The notes: a model not told the origin generated them from the sequence alone. A stretch of DNA of 33,637 nucleotides from DATEHG01 sp041691295 (GCA_041691295.1 JBEPVA010000015.1:1-33637); one strand, 5' to 3'. Counted from the first letter of the stretch, positions 23,301-31,021 are shown. Program-made: numbers and translations.

Positions 23301-24841
23301 TGTGACAGAGGCGCCCCGGCCGGCATCCCGCAGGTGTGGGGCGCACCGACGGCGCTGACCGGTGCGGCGGCCAGCGAATCGTGCAGCGCCGACAGCGACA
23401 TGGCGATGGCCGAGGCCGCGACGGCATACCCCTTTCCGCTGAAGTGCCCCCGGGAAATACTCCAGCGGGAAAACAGTGATGCCTGGTCCGGCTGGGCCGT
23501 GAAGACCGGAAGCAGGTCGAGGATGGGAATTCCCAGCCCCCGGGCCGTGGCCAAAGCCGCGGGCCGGGTGCTGTCGTTCTGGATGGTCTTCACGGCAAAG
23601 TAGCGCGCCCAGTCCGGCAGGAAGACGAACACCAGGCGCCCGCCCCAGGACCGGACCCGCGCGTCGGCGGCAGCCAGCGATCGGGTGAACAGCGGCAGCT
23701 CGGGCATTGGAAGCGCGTCGCGATCGAGGTCGGGTTCCGGAAACAGCGCGCCCCGGATCAGCGTGAGCGTCACCGTATTGCGCCAGTTGAACTCCCCCTC
23801 GGCTCGGGGCGCTGAGTTGGTCGCATAGATCCGGTCGATCCATTCCGTCAGTGACCGGTCGATCGCCGGTTGCAGCGAGTCGAGTCCCTGGCAGTATCCG
23901 GACTGGAGGTACCGCATCAGGATCGGATTCTGTTGCTCGCGCGCCAGGTCGCGGAAGTCGTTCTCGCTGTACAGCCACAGCACCAGCCTCGGGTGCAGCG
24001 GTCCGGCGTACTCGCTGAGCGTGGCCAGTTCGATGAGTGGCCCGCTGCCACCGGTGCCGAGGCTCAGTACGTGTGGCCAGTGGGTCCGCAGCGCCGCGGC
24101 GATGATGCTATCCTCCGGAACGCAGTACCCATGGGTGTAGGAATCGCCGATCAGGATGACCTGGTCGGGCGACGGGCTCCAGTTCCCTGGCGGGTTCAGG
24201 AAGCCATGTTCATCGCTCTGGTAGATTGGGTACTGGCCGCCCTCGACGCAGAGCTGCACGGTCGTCCGGTTGGCCACCCCGCCCATCGGCAGGAAGGGCG
24301 CGCGGAACCGGCTCTCCGGCGACACCCGCTGATTGACGAAGCCCAGCAGGGTTTTGGGAACGATCGAGGGCACGGCTGGCACACCCTTGGCCCGCAGGTC
24401 ATGCACGACCTCGGGGATGTACCGGACGTCATACCGGATCCCGGTCCGTTTTTCGACTGCCTGCCGCAGCCCGAGCACCTCGCGGCGGTTCAGGGTCTCG
24501 AGCACCAGCTCGATGCCCAGCAGCGTGCCCAGGACCAGGACTGCCGAGATGATGGCGCCGACCTGCAGGCCCGGCGGCGCGGAGGGCAGCCAGAGCGTGA
24601 TCACGATGATCGCGAGGGCCGTGGCGTACCAGCCGCCGGCGGACGCGGACCAGTGGAGTCCGAACCGGTAGCACGCCGCCGCGAGCAGCAGCAGACCGGC
24701 GGCCGTCCCCAGCCGACACGCAAAAGTCGTGGCCCGGAGCAGGGCGGGGCCGGGTCCTTTCGGCCCCGATGCGGGAGCGCCGGCCGAGTGATCTCGAGTC
24801 ATTCGCCAATTTACCCGTTTCATTCCGCGAGGCCATAGCAT
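23297..24841 (-). CDS. Membrane-anchored SGNH-fold protein
   Basis: Up to 514 residues. Three hydrophobic segments lie at about 40-60, 68-85 and 93-113, followed by a large extracytoplasmic domain with SGNH-hydrolase blocks: GDSYTHGYCV (block I, nucleophile Ser), GTGGSGP (block II), YSENDF (block III) and SRGHFSGKGYAVAA (block V, His). The aspartate normally two or three residues before that histidine is absent (SRGH). It may remove or transfer acyl groups on a glycan or lipid. It converges on and overlaps the DUF5989 gene by four bases and is the likely functional neighbour of the carbamoyltransferase set. Starts at 24841, 24823 and 24802 are possible. Confidence 0.75.
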   Translation of the reverse strand: MLWPRGMKRVNWRMTRDHSAGAPASGPKGPGPALLRATTFACRLGTAAGLLLLAAACYRFGLHWSASAGGWYATALAIIVITLWLPSAPPGLQVGAIISAVLVLGTLLGIELVLETLNRREVLGLRQAVEKRTGIRYDVRYIPEVVHDLRAKGVPAVPSIVPKTLLGFVNQRVSPESRFRAPFLPMGGVANRTTVQLCVEGGQYPIYQSDEHGFLNPPGNWSPSPDQVILIGDSYTHGYCVPEDSIIAAALRTHWPHVLSLGTGGSGPLIELATLSEYAGPLHPRLVLWLYSENDFRDLAREQQNPILMRYLQSGYCQGLDSLQPAIDRSLTEWIDRIYATNSAPRAEGEFNWRNTVTLTLIRGALFPEPDLDRDALPMPELPLFTRSLAAADARVRSWGGRLVFVFLPDWARYFAVKTIQNDSTRPAALATARGLGIPILDLLPVFTAQPDQASLFSRWSISRGHFSGKGYAVAASAIAMSLSALHDSLAAAPVSAVGAPHTCGMPAGAPLSH

Positions 24842-24868
24842 GCTGGATCAGCTCCCCGCGTCGGCGGC

Positions 24869-25774
24869 ATGACTTCGCCAGCCCTGGTCATTCTTGCGGG
24901 CGGACTGGGAAGCCGGTACGGCGGCGCCAAGCAGTTGCAGCCGATCGGGCCCGGCGGCGAGACCCTGATGGACTACAGCGTCTTCGATGCACTCCGCGCC
25001 GGCTTCGACCGAATCATCTTCGTGATCCGGCCGGACCTGTCCGACGAGTTCGAGGCCACCATCGCCTCGAGGTACCGCAGCCGGATTCAGGTCGAGCTGG
25101 TGGCGCAGCGGCTCGATGACCTGCCGGTCGGGCGAGTCCCCGCCGGTCGATCCCGGCCCTGGGGCACCGGCCAGGCCATCTGGTCCACCCGCCATGTTAT
25201 CGACCGACCTTTTGCGGTACTCAACGCCGATGATTTCTACGGCTTGCCGGCTCTGATCGAGATCAGCCGCTTCCTTTATAATGTCCAGGAGACTGGGGCC
25301 GGTCAGTGGGCGGTGGCCGGCTATCCGCTGGCCCGCACCCTCTCCAGGGCCGGTGGCGTCAACCGGGCGCTCTGCCAGGCCGACGCTGACGGCTGGCTCG
25401 AGCACCTGGTCGAAATCCGTGACATCGTTCCCGATCGACGTGGTGGCGGGGTCGGGGTCTTTCACGGCACGCCGATGGTCCTGGCCGGTGACGACCTGGT
25501 CTCGATGAATCTCTGGGGCTTTACCCCGGAGCTGATTGACCGACTGGGGGAGGGTTTCGTGGATTTTCTGGCCGACGGCCCGGCCCACGAGGCCGAGTAC
25601 TATCTGCCCGATGCCATCTCGGAGCTGGTGCGCGAGGGCAATGCCCGGGTCAGGCTTCTCCGCACCGACAGCACCTGGTGCGGCCTCAGCCACCCCGCCG
25701 ACCGGCCGGCGGTCGAACTGTTCATTCGCAGGCTGATCGCCAACGGTGATTACCCGGAGCAACTGCCGCGTTGA
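24869..25774 (+). CDS. Sugar-phosphate nucleotidyltransferase
   Basis: A 301-residue enzyme with the NTP-transferase signature ILAGGLGSRYGGAKQLQPIG at residues 8-27 and the metal-binding NADDFYG near residue 118. FHGTPMVL and VSMNLWGFTP are in the expected positions for glucose-1-phosphate thymidylyl/uridylyl-type enzymes. It should join a sugar-1-phosphate to a nucleotide. The gene overlaps the following sugar kinase by four bases, so it probably uses that kinase's product. Only 27 bases separate its start from the divergent SGNH gene if the latter begins at 24841, so promoters must lie inside coding sequence or the SGNH start is later. Confidence 0.85.
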   Translation: MTSPALVILAGGLGSRYGGAKQLQPIGPGGETLMDYSVFDALRAGFDRIIFVIRPDLSDEFEATIASRYRSRIQVELVAQRLDDLPVGRVPAGRSRPWGTGQAIWSTRHVIDRPFAVLNADDFYGLPALIEISRFLYNVQETGAGQWAVAGYPLARTLSRAGGVNRALCQADADGWLEHLVEIRDIVPDRRGGGVGVFHGTPMVLAGDDLVSMNLWGFTPELIDRLGEGFVDFLADGPAHEAEYYLPDAISELVREGNARVRLLRTDSTWCGLSHPADRPAVELFIRRLIANGDYPEQLPR

Positions 25775-26868
25775 CCAGATCCGACCTCGACTCCGATGCC
25801 CGCCAGGCCGTCCTCGCATTTCTCCTGCCTGGTCCGCTGTCCGATCTCGTCCCCCTTGGCGGCGGCCATATCAACCACAGTTTCATTGCGACGGTTTCCG
25901 GAACCGGCGGACCGATCCGGTACGTGCTGCAGCGGATCAACCGCCAGGTCTTTGGCAGGCCCGACCTGGTCATGGAGAATGTCGCCCGGGTGCTCAATCA
26001 TCTTTCCCGATTTGCCGCCGACCGGGTACCGGCCCTCATCGCTGCGCGGCAGGGTGGCAAGTGGCATCTCGACCAAACCGGCGAATGCTGGCGGCTGATG
26101 ACGTACCTCGAGGGCACCGTCTCGCGCGATCGCGTGAAGACCCCGGCCCAGGCAACCGAAGTCGGCCGCGCTTTCGGTCACTTCCAGCTTCGGATGGCTG
26201 AATTTGAAGGGCCCCCGTTGCACGAGACCATTCCCCACTTCCACGATCTTGAGGCTCGACTGATTCTCCTGGCCGAAGCGGTACATCGCGATCAGGCCCA
26301 TCGGGCCGGCGGTGTCAGCATGGAGCTGGACCGGATGCTGGCCGAGTCATCGCTGGTGGGGGTGCTCCGGGCGCTGTTCGATAGCGGGCAGGTGCCGATG
26401 CGGATCGTCCACAACGACGCCAAGAGCGCCAACGTCCTGCTGGATGCCGCCACCGAAAAGGCGGTCGCCGTCATCGACTTCGATACAGTGATGCCGGGGT
26501 CGGTGCTGGCCGATTTTGGCGACATGGCCCGCTCCTGTGCCACCACCACCGGTGAGGACGAGGCCGACCTGAGCCAGGTCGAGGTGTCGGTGCCACTGTT
26601 CGAGGGGCTGGTGCAGGGGTTCCTGGCCACCGCGGGGTCAATGCTGACCGCGACCGAGCGCGCATCCCTGGTGGTGGCGGCGCGCTGGATCTGCCTGGAG
26701 CAGGCGGTGCGGTTCATGACCGATCACCTCGACGGGGACCGGTACTATCGGATTTCCCGGGCAGATCACAATCTCGACCGGGCCAGGAATCAGTTCCGGC
26801 TATTCCGGTCGCTGACCCTCAAGTCGTCGGAGCTCGAGGCCATCGTGGAGCGCGTCGCGGGCTCTTGA
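25771..26868 (+). CDS. NahK-like sugar 1-kinase (APH fold)
   Basis: A 365-residue aminoglycoside-phosphotransferase-fold kinase of the length of N-acetylhexosamine 1-kinase. The nucleotide loop is PLGGGHINHSFIA (about 27-39), the catalytic HND is at 214-216 in VHNDAKSANVLLD, and the metal-binding IDFDTVMPGSVLADFGD starts at D236. The last motif is the form seen in NahK rather than in antibiotic kinases. It probably phosphorylates the anomeric hydroxyl of a (amino)sugar for the nucleotidyltransferase before it; the TTG start at 25771 overlaps that gene's stop (TTGA). Its 3' end (26809-26868) has been copied 204 bases downstream. No resistance role is suggested. Confidence 0.85.
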   Translation: MTRSDLDSDARQAVLAFLLPGPLSDLVPLGGGHINHSFIATVSGTGGPIRYVLQRINRQVFGRPDLVMENVARVLNHLSRFAADRVPALIAARQGGKWHLDQTGECWRLMTYLEGTVSRDRVKTPAQATEVGRAFGHFQLRMAEFEGPPLHETIPHFHDLEARLILLAEAVHRDQAHRAGGVSMELDRMLAESSLVGVLRALFDSGQVPMRIVHNDAKSANVLLDAATEKAVAVIDFDTVMPGSVLADFGDMARSCATTTGEDEADLSQVEVSVPLFEGLVQGFLATAGSMLTATERASLVVAARWICLEQAVRFMTDHLDGDRYYRISRADHNLDRARNQFRLFRSLTLKSSELEAIVERVAGS

Positions 26869-26882
26869 GATCGGCAACTTGG

Positions 26883-27004
26883 AACACAGAGACGCGGAGG
26901 GCTCCATGCGCCTCTCGACCACCCTCTTGTTTCACCATGACGTTGCAATTCATTTTTAAAAGAGATGATCACATGCATCGGGCACCCTCCGTGTCTCTGT
27001 GATT
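26883..27004. repeat. CAGAG inverted-repeat element, copy D
   Basis: The left arm (26883-26905, AACACAGAGACGCGGAGGGC plus TCC) and right arm (26983-27004, ACCCTCCGTGTCTCTGTG) enclose a 77-base interior. It starts 14 bases after the kinase stop codon. Copy E repeats it at a distance of 204 bases (left arms). Confidence 0.8.
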
Positions 27005-27012
27005 GCTCTTTG

Positions 27013-27072
27013 TCGCTGACCCTCACCTGGTCGGGGCTCGAGGCCCTCGTGGAGCGGGTCTCGCGCGATTGA
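27013..27072 (+). pseudogene. Duplicated 3' end of the sugar kinase gene
   Basis: These 60 bases match 26809-26868, the last 20 codons of the kinase including the stop, at about 80 % identity. The translated remnant SLTLTWSGLEALVERVSRD corresponds to SLTLKSSELEAIVERVAGS. It has no start and lies between elements D and E, so it is a gene fragment carried by the tandem duplication. Confidence 0.8.
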
Positions 27073-27086
27073 GTTTGGTCGATGGA

Positions 27087-27204
27087 TTCAGAGAGACCCA
27101 GAGGGCTCCCCTTTCCGGATGGATCGTTGTTCCACTCATGTATGGAATGTCCAAATGAACAATGATGACCGGATGTACCGGGTACCCTCCGTGTCTCTGT
27201 GTTT
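27087..27204. repeat. CAGAG inverted-repeat element, copy E
   Basis: The left arm is 27087-27109 and the right arm 27183-27204 (ACCCTCCGTGTCTCTGTGTT). The interior resembles copy D (TTGTTTCACCATGA versus TTGTTCCACTCATG; GATGATCACATGCATCGGG versus GATGACCGGATGTACCGGG). The start codons and signal peptide of the DUF6067 gene lie inside this copy. Confidence 0.75.
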
Positions 27205-30178
27205 GCTTTTTCTATCGGCACTTCCCGCCACGGCCCAGACCCTCCAGTACACCGTCGGCCAATGGAACCCCGACTCCCTCGGCCATCACCGGGTTGTCGT
27301 CCATGTCAGCGACTCGGCTAGTGCCGTCGTGGCTGACATCCCGTGGCGCCGCCGGGATTTCCATCCGGAGCAGGTCGAAGTCACCATCGCCTCTGCCAGC
27401 ACAGGCGCGGTGGTCAGGAATCAGTTCCGGCTCTCGATGACCCGTGAGCGCGGGATCCTGATCTTCGAGCCGGTCAGTGGCCCCGGCGATTACTATCTCT
27501 ACTACCTGCCGTACCGCGGCTCGATCCACTCCAACTATCCCCGCATCAGCTACGCGACTCCCACCGATTCCGCCGATCCGGCCTGGCGCAAGACCATCGG
27601 CTTCGGATCGGAACAGGGAATCGGTGCGGGATTGCCCCGGGCCAGGGTGCTCCGCATCGAGTCGTCGAGTGAGTGGGACAGCTTCTTCCCGATGGAAGTG
27701 ATCGCGACCAGGGCGGAGACCGACGTTCTGGTGGCCCGGGCCGGGAACCGGCCGTTCCTGCTCTTTCCGGAGGACCGGACACGTCCGGTGCGGATGCGTC
27801 ACGACCTGCCGGCCCGCTGGATCGAGTCGGGACCCACCGGCCCGGTCACCGGATCGGCGCAACGAGGCGAGTGGTACGCCTTTCAGGTCGGGGTGTACGC
27901 ATCGAAGGCGGACCTCGGTCCGCTAGCCGCGAAATTCAGCCCGCTTACCGGTCCGGCCGGAGCCACGATTCCGGCCGCCGCCTTCAGCTGCATCAATCTC
28001 AGCGGCCGGGACTGGCGCGGGCAGTCATTCACCCGAGGGGTGCGGGTCTCGAAGGGCGAGATCTACCCGCTCTGGTGCGGTGTGCAGATCCCGGAAAGCA
28101 CGAACCCGGGAGACTACCGTGGAAACGTGTTCATTCGTGGTGGTGCGAGTTCATCGCAGGCGTTGCCCATCCGTCTATCCGTCCTACCCGTCCTATCCGT
28201 CCATCATGGCGACGATGATCCCTGGCGGCTCTCCCGCCTGCGCTGGCTCAACTCGATGCTGGAGCAGGATGATGGCCTGGTGGCGCCGTACACCGCGATC
28301 GAACGCAAGGGCCTGACCCTCTCGCTGCTCGGCCGGGATCTGACACTCGGAGCCAATGGCCTGCCGACGAGCCTGCGGAGCTTCTTCACGCCGGCCATGA
28401 CCGGAATTGGCGCCGAGGCAACGGAACTGCTTCGCCAGCCGGTCAGGCTGGTGGCGCGGGACGCCCACGGGAAGGATCTCGACTGGCAAGGCAGCGTGCC
28501 GACGTTCGTGAAGCAGGCCTCGGGGGCTGTGGCATGGACCACTCGGAGTACCACAGATGGCCTGGTGCTCAGCGGCAAGGGCCAGCTCGATTTCGATGGC
28601 ACCATTGAGTACAGTTTCGCGCTCAGGGCCACCCGCAATCTCAATCTGGCCGACGTTCGGCTCGACGTTCCGCTGGACGATCAGGTCGCCCGGTACGTGA
28701 TGGGACTCAACCTCCGCGGCAGCCCGCGCCCCCCGAGTTACGACTGGCGCTGGGACGTGACCCGGAACCAGGATGCGGTCTGGGTCGGCAGCGTGAATGC
28801 CGGACTCCAGCTCAACCTGCATGACGACCAGTACGTCCGGCCACTCAACACCAACTTCTACCAGCAGAAGCCGCTCGTCATGCCGCACTCGTGGGCCAAC
28901 GGCAGCCGTGGTGGGTGTCATCTCGGCGAAGAGGGCACCCTCATCTACAGGGTGAGCTGCTTCAGTGGCGCCCGGACCATGCGGGCGGGGCAGGTCGAGC
29001 ACTATGACCTCCGCCTGGTGCTGACCCCGTTTCACCCGATCGATCCGGCGGCGCAGTGGAAGACCCGGTTCTTCCATGCCTTTGTGCCGCTCGACAGCGT
29101 GGCCAGGATGGGCGCCAACACCATCAACGTCCATCACGCCACCGCCATCAACCCCTGGATCAACTATCCCTTTCTTCGGCCCGACACCATGCGGGCCTAC
29201 ATCAAGGCTGCTCATGACCGTGGCATGAAGGTCAAGATCTATTACACGGTGCGCGAACTCACCACTCGCGCCCCCGAACTCTGGGCTCTCCGCGCCCTCG
29301 GCGACGAGGTCCTGGCCGACGGTCCCGGCGGTGGGTGGAGCTGGCTCCAGGAGCACGTTGAGGGCAGCTACCTCGGCGGCTGGTTCGTGCCCGAGATCGG
29401 GGATGCGGCGCTGGTCACCAGCGGTGTCTCCCGCTGGCACAACTTCTATGTCGAAGGGCTGGCCTGGCTGGCGGCCAATGTCGGGATCGACGGGTTGTAT
29501 CTCGATGACATCGCATTTGACCGGATCACGATGAAGCGGGTCAGAAAGGCGCTGCTCCGGAACAACCCTGCGGCGCTGATCGACCTCCACAGCGCCAACC
29601 AGTACAACCCGCGCGACGGCTTTGCCAGCAGCGCCAACCTCTATCTCGAACATTTCCCGTTCATCGACCGGCTGTGGTTCGGCGAATACTTCAACTACGA
29701 CGATCCGCCGGCCACCTGGCTGGTCGAGATGTCGGGCATTCCGTTTGGCCTGATGGGAGAAATGCTGGAGGGCAACGGCAATCCCTGGCGCGGCATGGTG
29801 TTCGGGATGACCAACCGGCTGCCCTGGTCCGGTGACCCCCGCGCGATCTGGCGCGAGTGGGATCGATTCGGCATCCAGGACACCAGGATGCTGGGCTGGT
29901 GGCTGCCCGACGGGCCGGTGCGTACCGGCCGCGATGATCTGCTGGCCACGACCTATCTTGGGAAGGGCAAGGCGCTGATCGCTCTGGCCAGTTGGGCCAA
30001 AGACACCGTTTCCCAGTCGCTGCAGATCAACTGGACCGCACTCGGCATCGATTCGACCCGGGCCACCCTCGTCGCACCGGCCATCGACAGCTTCCAGCCA
30101 GCCAGGCAGTTCAAGCTGGGAGAACCGATTCCGGTGGCGCCGGGCAAGGGGTGGTTGTTAGAGATCCGGAACAACTAG
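27155..30178 (+). CDS. Secreted DUF6067 glycoside-hydrolase-like protein
   Basis: A large exported protein of 1007 residues. The signal peptide is VPSVSLCLLFLSALP ending in ATA-Q. The N-terminal half is beta-rich (about 1-620) without a named domain I can assign. The C-terminal part (about 640-1007) has a TIM-barrel look: NTINVHHATAINPWINYP, RAYIKAAHDRGMKVKIYYT, then GIDGLYLDDIAFDR near residue 780, whose acidic pair would be catalytic, and LYLEHFPFIDRLWFGEYFNY. This is the DUF6067 arrangement. It probably degrades an external glycan, with the two genes before it handling released sugars. The start could be 27119, 27155 or 27173; I chose 27155 for a GGA eight bases upstream. All three lie within repeat copy E. 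Confidence 0.8.
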   Translation: MNNDDRMYRVPSVSLCLLFLSALPATAQTLQYTVGQWNPDSLGHHRVVVHVSDSASAVVADIPWRRRDFHPEQVEVTIASASTGAVVRNQFRLSMTRERGILIFEPVSGPGDYYLYYLPYRGSIHSNYPRISYATPTDSADPAWRKTIGFGSEQGIGAGLPRARVLRIESSSEWDSFFPMEVIATRAETDVLVARAGNRPFLLFPEDRTRPVRMRHDLPARWIESGPTGPVTGSAQRGEWYAFQVGVYASKADLGPLAAKFSPLTGPAGATIPAAAFSCINLSGRDWRGQSFTRGVRVSKGEIYPLWCGVQIPESTNPGDYRGNVFIRGGASSSQALPIRLSVLPVLSVHHGDDDPWRLSRLRWLNSMLEQDDGLVAPYTAIERKGLTLSLLGRDLTLGANGLPTSLRSFFTPAMTGIGAEATELLRQPVRLVARDAHGKDLDWQGSVPTFVKQASGAVAWTTRSTTDGLVLSGKGQLDFDGTIEYSFALRATRNLNLADVRLDVPLDDQVARYVMGLNLRGSPRPPSYDWRWDVTRNQDAVWVGSVNAGLQLNLHDDQYVRPLNTNFYQQKPLVMPHSWANGSRGGCHLGEEGTLIYRVSCFSGARTMRAGQVEHYDLRLVLTPFHPIDPAAQWKTRFFHAFVPLDSVARMGANTINVHHATAINPWINYPFLRPDTMRAYIKAAHDRGMKVKIYYTVRELTTRAPELWALRALGDEVLADGPGGGWSWLQEHVEGSYLGGWFVPEIGDAALVTSGVSRWHNFYVEGLAWLAANVGIDGLYLDDIAFDRITMKRVRKALLRNNPAALIDLHSANQYNPRDGFASSANLYLEHFPFIDRLWFGEYFNYDDPPATWLVEMSGIPFGLMGEMLEGNGNPWRGMVFGMTNRLPWSGDPRAIWREWDRFGIQDTRMLGWWLPDGPVRTGRDDLLATTYLGKGKALIALASWAKDTVSQSLQINWTALGIDSTRATLVAPAIDSFQPARQFKLGEPIPVAPGKGWLLEIRNN
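28166..28206 (+). repeat. TATCCGTCC array inside the DUF6067 coding region
   Basis: CCATCCGTCTATCCGTCCTA followed by CCCGTCC, TATCCGTCC and ATC is an in-frame array of about nine-base units, coding for PIRLSVLPVLSVHH. Its reverse complement is the unit found just after the stops at 2932 and 9490. Confidence 0.65.
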
Positions 30179-30224
30179 GAGATCGGAGATGGGAGATGGG
30201 AGATGGGAGATGGGAAGATCGAGA
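30179..30224 (+). repeat. GAGATGG array directly after DUF6067 gene stop
   Basis: The TAG stop at 30176-30178 is followed without gap by GAGATCGGAGATGGGAGATG and further GGGAGAT units, ending in AAGATCGAG. Purine-rich on the coding strand. Confidence 0.7.
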
Positions 30225-30240
30225 TGCACAATTAGTTTCG

Positions 30241-30319
30241 GTCCGCCCGTCCGCCCGTCCGCCCGTCCGCCCATCCGCCCGTCCGCCCATCCGCCCGTCC
30301 GCCCGTCCGCCCGCCCCCC
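30241..30319 (+). repeat. Eight-base CCGCCCGT tandem array
   Basis: About nine near-perfect copies of CCGCCCGT/CCGCCCAT run from 30241, ending in a C tract. This is the most regular array in the window. It fills most of the gap before the CDP-alcohol phosphatidyltransferase start. Confidence 0.85.
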
Positions 30320-30355
30320 CCGCAGGTCACGCCCAGAGGACGCCCCCTTCCTAGC

Positions 30356-31021
30356 TTGGCGGCGTCCTTCTCGGAGCAATCCATCCTGGCGACTCTCATC
30401 ACTCTGGCACGATTCCCACTGCTGGCCATCGTCGTTGCAACCCTCTACGGTGGCTCAACCACGATACGCCTGGTCGGGGTTGTGGTCCTATTGATTGGCC
30501 TGCTGCTCGACTCGGTGGATGGGATCGTGGCCCGACGCCGGCACGAGACCAGCCTGGCTGGCAGCATACTCGACATCGCCGCCGACCGGACCTACGAGCT
30601 GGTCCTCTGGTTCTGCTTCGCCGACCTTGGCCTGATCTCGCTGCTCATCCCGCTGCTTGTCGTGGCCAGGACCGCACTTACCGACGCCTTTCGCAGCCTC
30701 GGTACTGCGCACGGTGTCGCACCGTTCGCGCAGGCTCAGGGCCGGATTGCCCGGTTCGTGGTGGCGTCGGCCTGGATGCGGACTGGCTACAGCGTGGTCA
30801 AGCTGGCGGCCTTCGTTACCCTGGCTCTGGTTCCGATTGTCGTTGAACGCGGTGGCGTGCAATTGGGAGGGATGGGGCAAGGACTCGCGTGGACTGCGCT
30901 GGTGCTGTGCCTGGTACGAGGAATTCCTGTGGTGCGCGATGGGCTTGCGCTGCTTGTTCCTGCGCCTGCAGCACCGCATTTCAAGCGGGAGGTGGCAGCC
31001 GGGGTGGAACGGCCACGCTAA
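30356..31021 (+). CDS. CDP-alcohol phosphatidyltransferase family protein
   Basis: A 221-residue membrane enzyme with the full family signature D-x2-D-G-x2-A-R-x8-G-x3-D-x3-D: D52, D55, G56, A59, R60, G69, D73 and D77 are all present. About five to six hydrophobic segments surround it. It should transfer a phosphatidyl group from CDP-diacylglycerol to an alcohol, or a related CDP-alcohol reaction; the acceptor cannot be told. The only plausible start is the TTG at 30356, shortly after the CCGCCCGT array, without a clear ribosome binding site. It converges on the pilin gene. Confidence 0.88.
   Translation: MAASFSEQSILATLITLARFPLLAIVVATLYGGSTTIRLVGVVVLLIGLLLDSVDGIVARRRHETSLAGSILDIAADRTYELVLWFCFADLGLISLLIPLLVVARTALTDAFRSLGTAHGVAPFAQAQGRIARFVVASAWMRTGYSVVKLAAFVTLALVPIVVERGGVQLGGMGQGLAWTALVLCLVRGIPVVRDGLALLVPAPAAPHFKREVAAGVERPR

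Noticed and set aside
25771..26868. Aminoglycoside resistance phosphotransferase
   Set aside because: It has the APH fold, but the IDFDTVMPG motif, the length and the overlap with a sugar nucleotidyltransferase fit a NahK-like sugar kinase better.
28193..29653. 486-codon minus-strand ORF opposite the DUF6067 gene
   Set aside because: It is an antisense shadow of a gene with signal peptide and recognisable barrel motifs; no ribosome binding site and low-complexity Val/Asp/Gly-rich content.
30241..30319. Octamer array considered as a CRISPR
   Set aside because: The units are eight bases and contiguous; there are no 20-40-base repeats with unique spacers and no cas genes.
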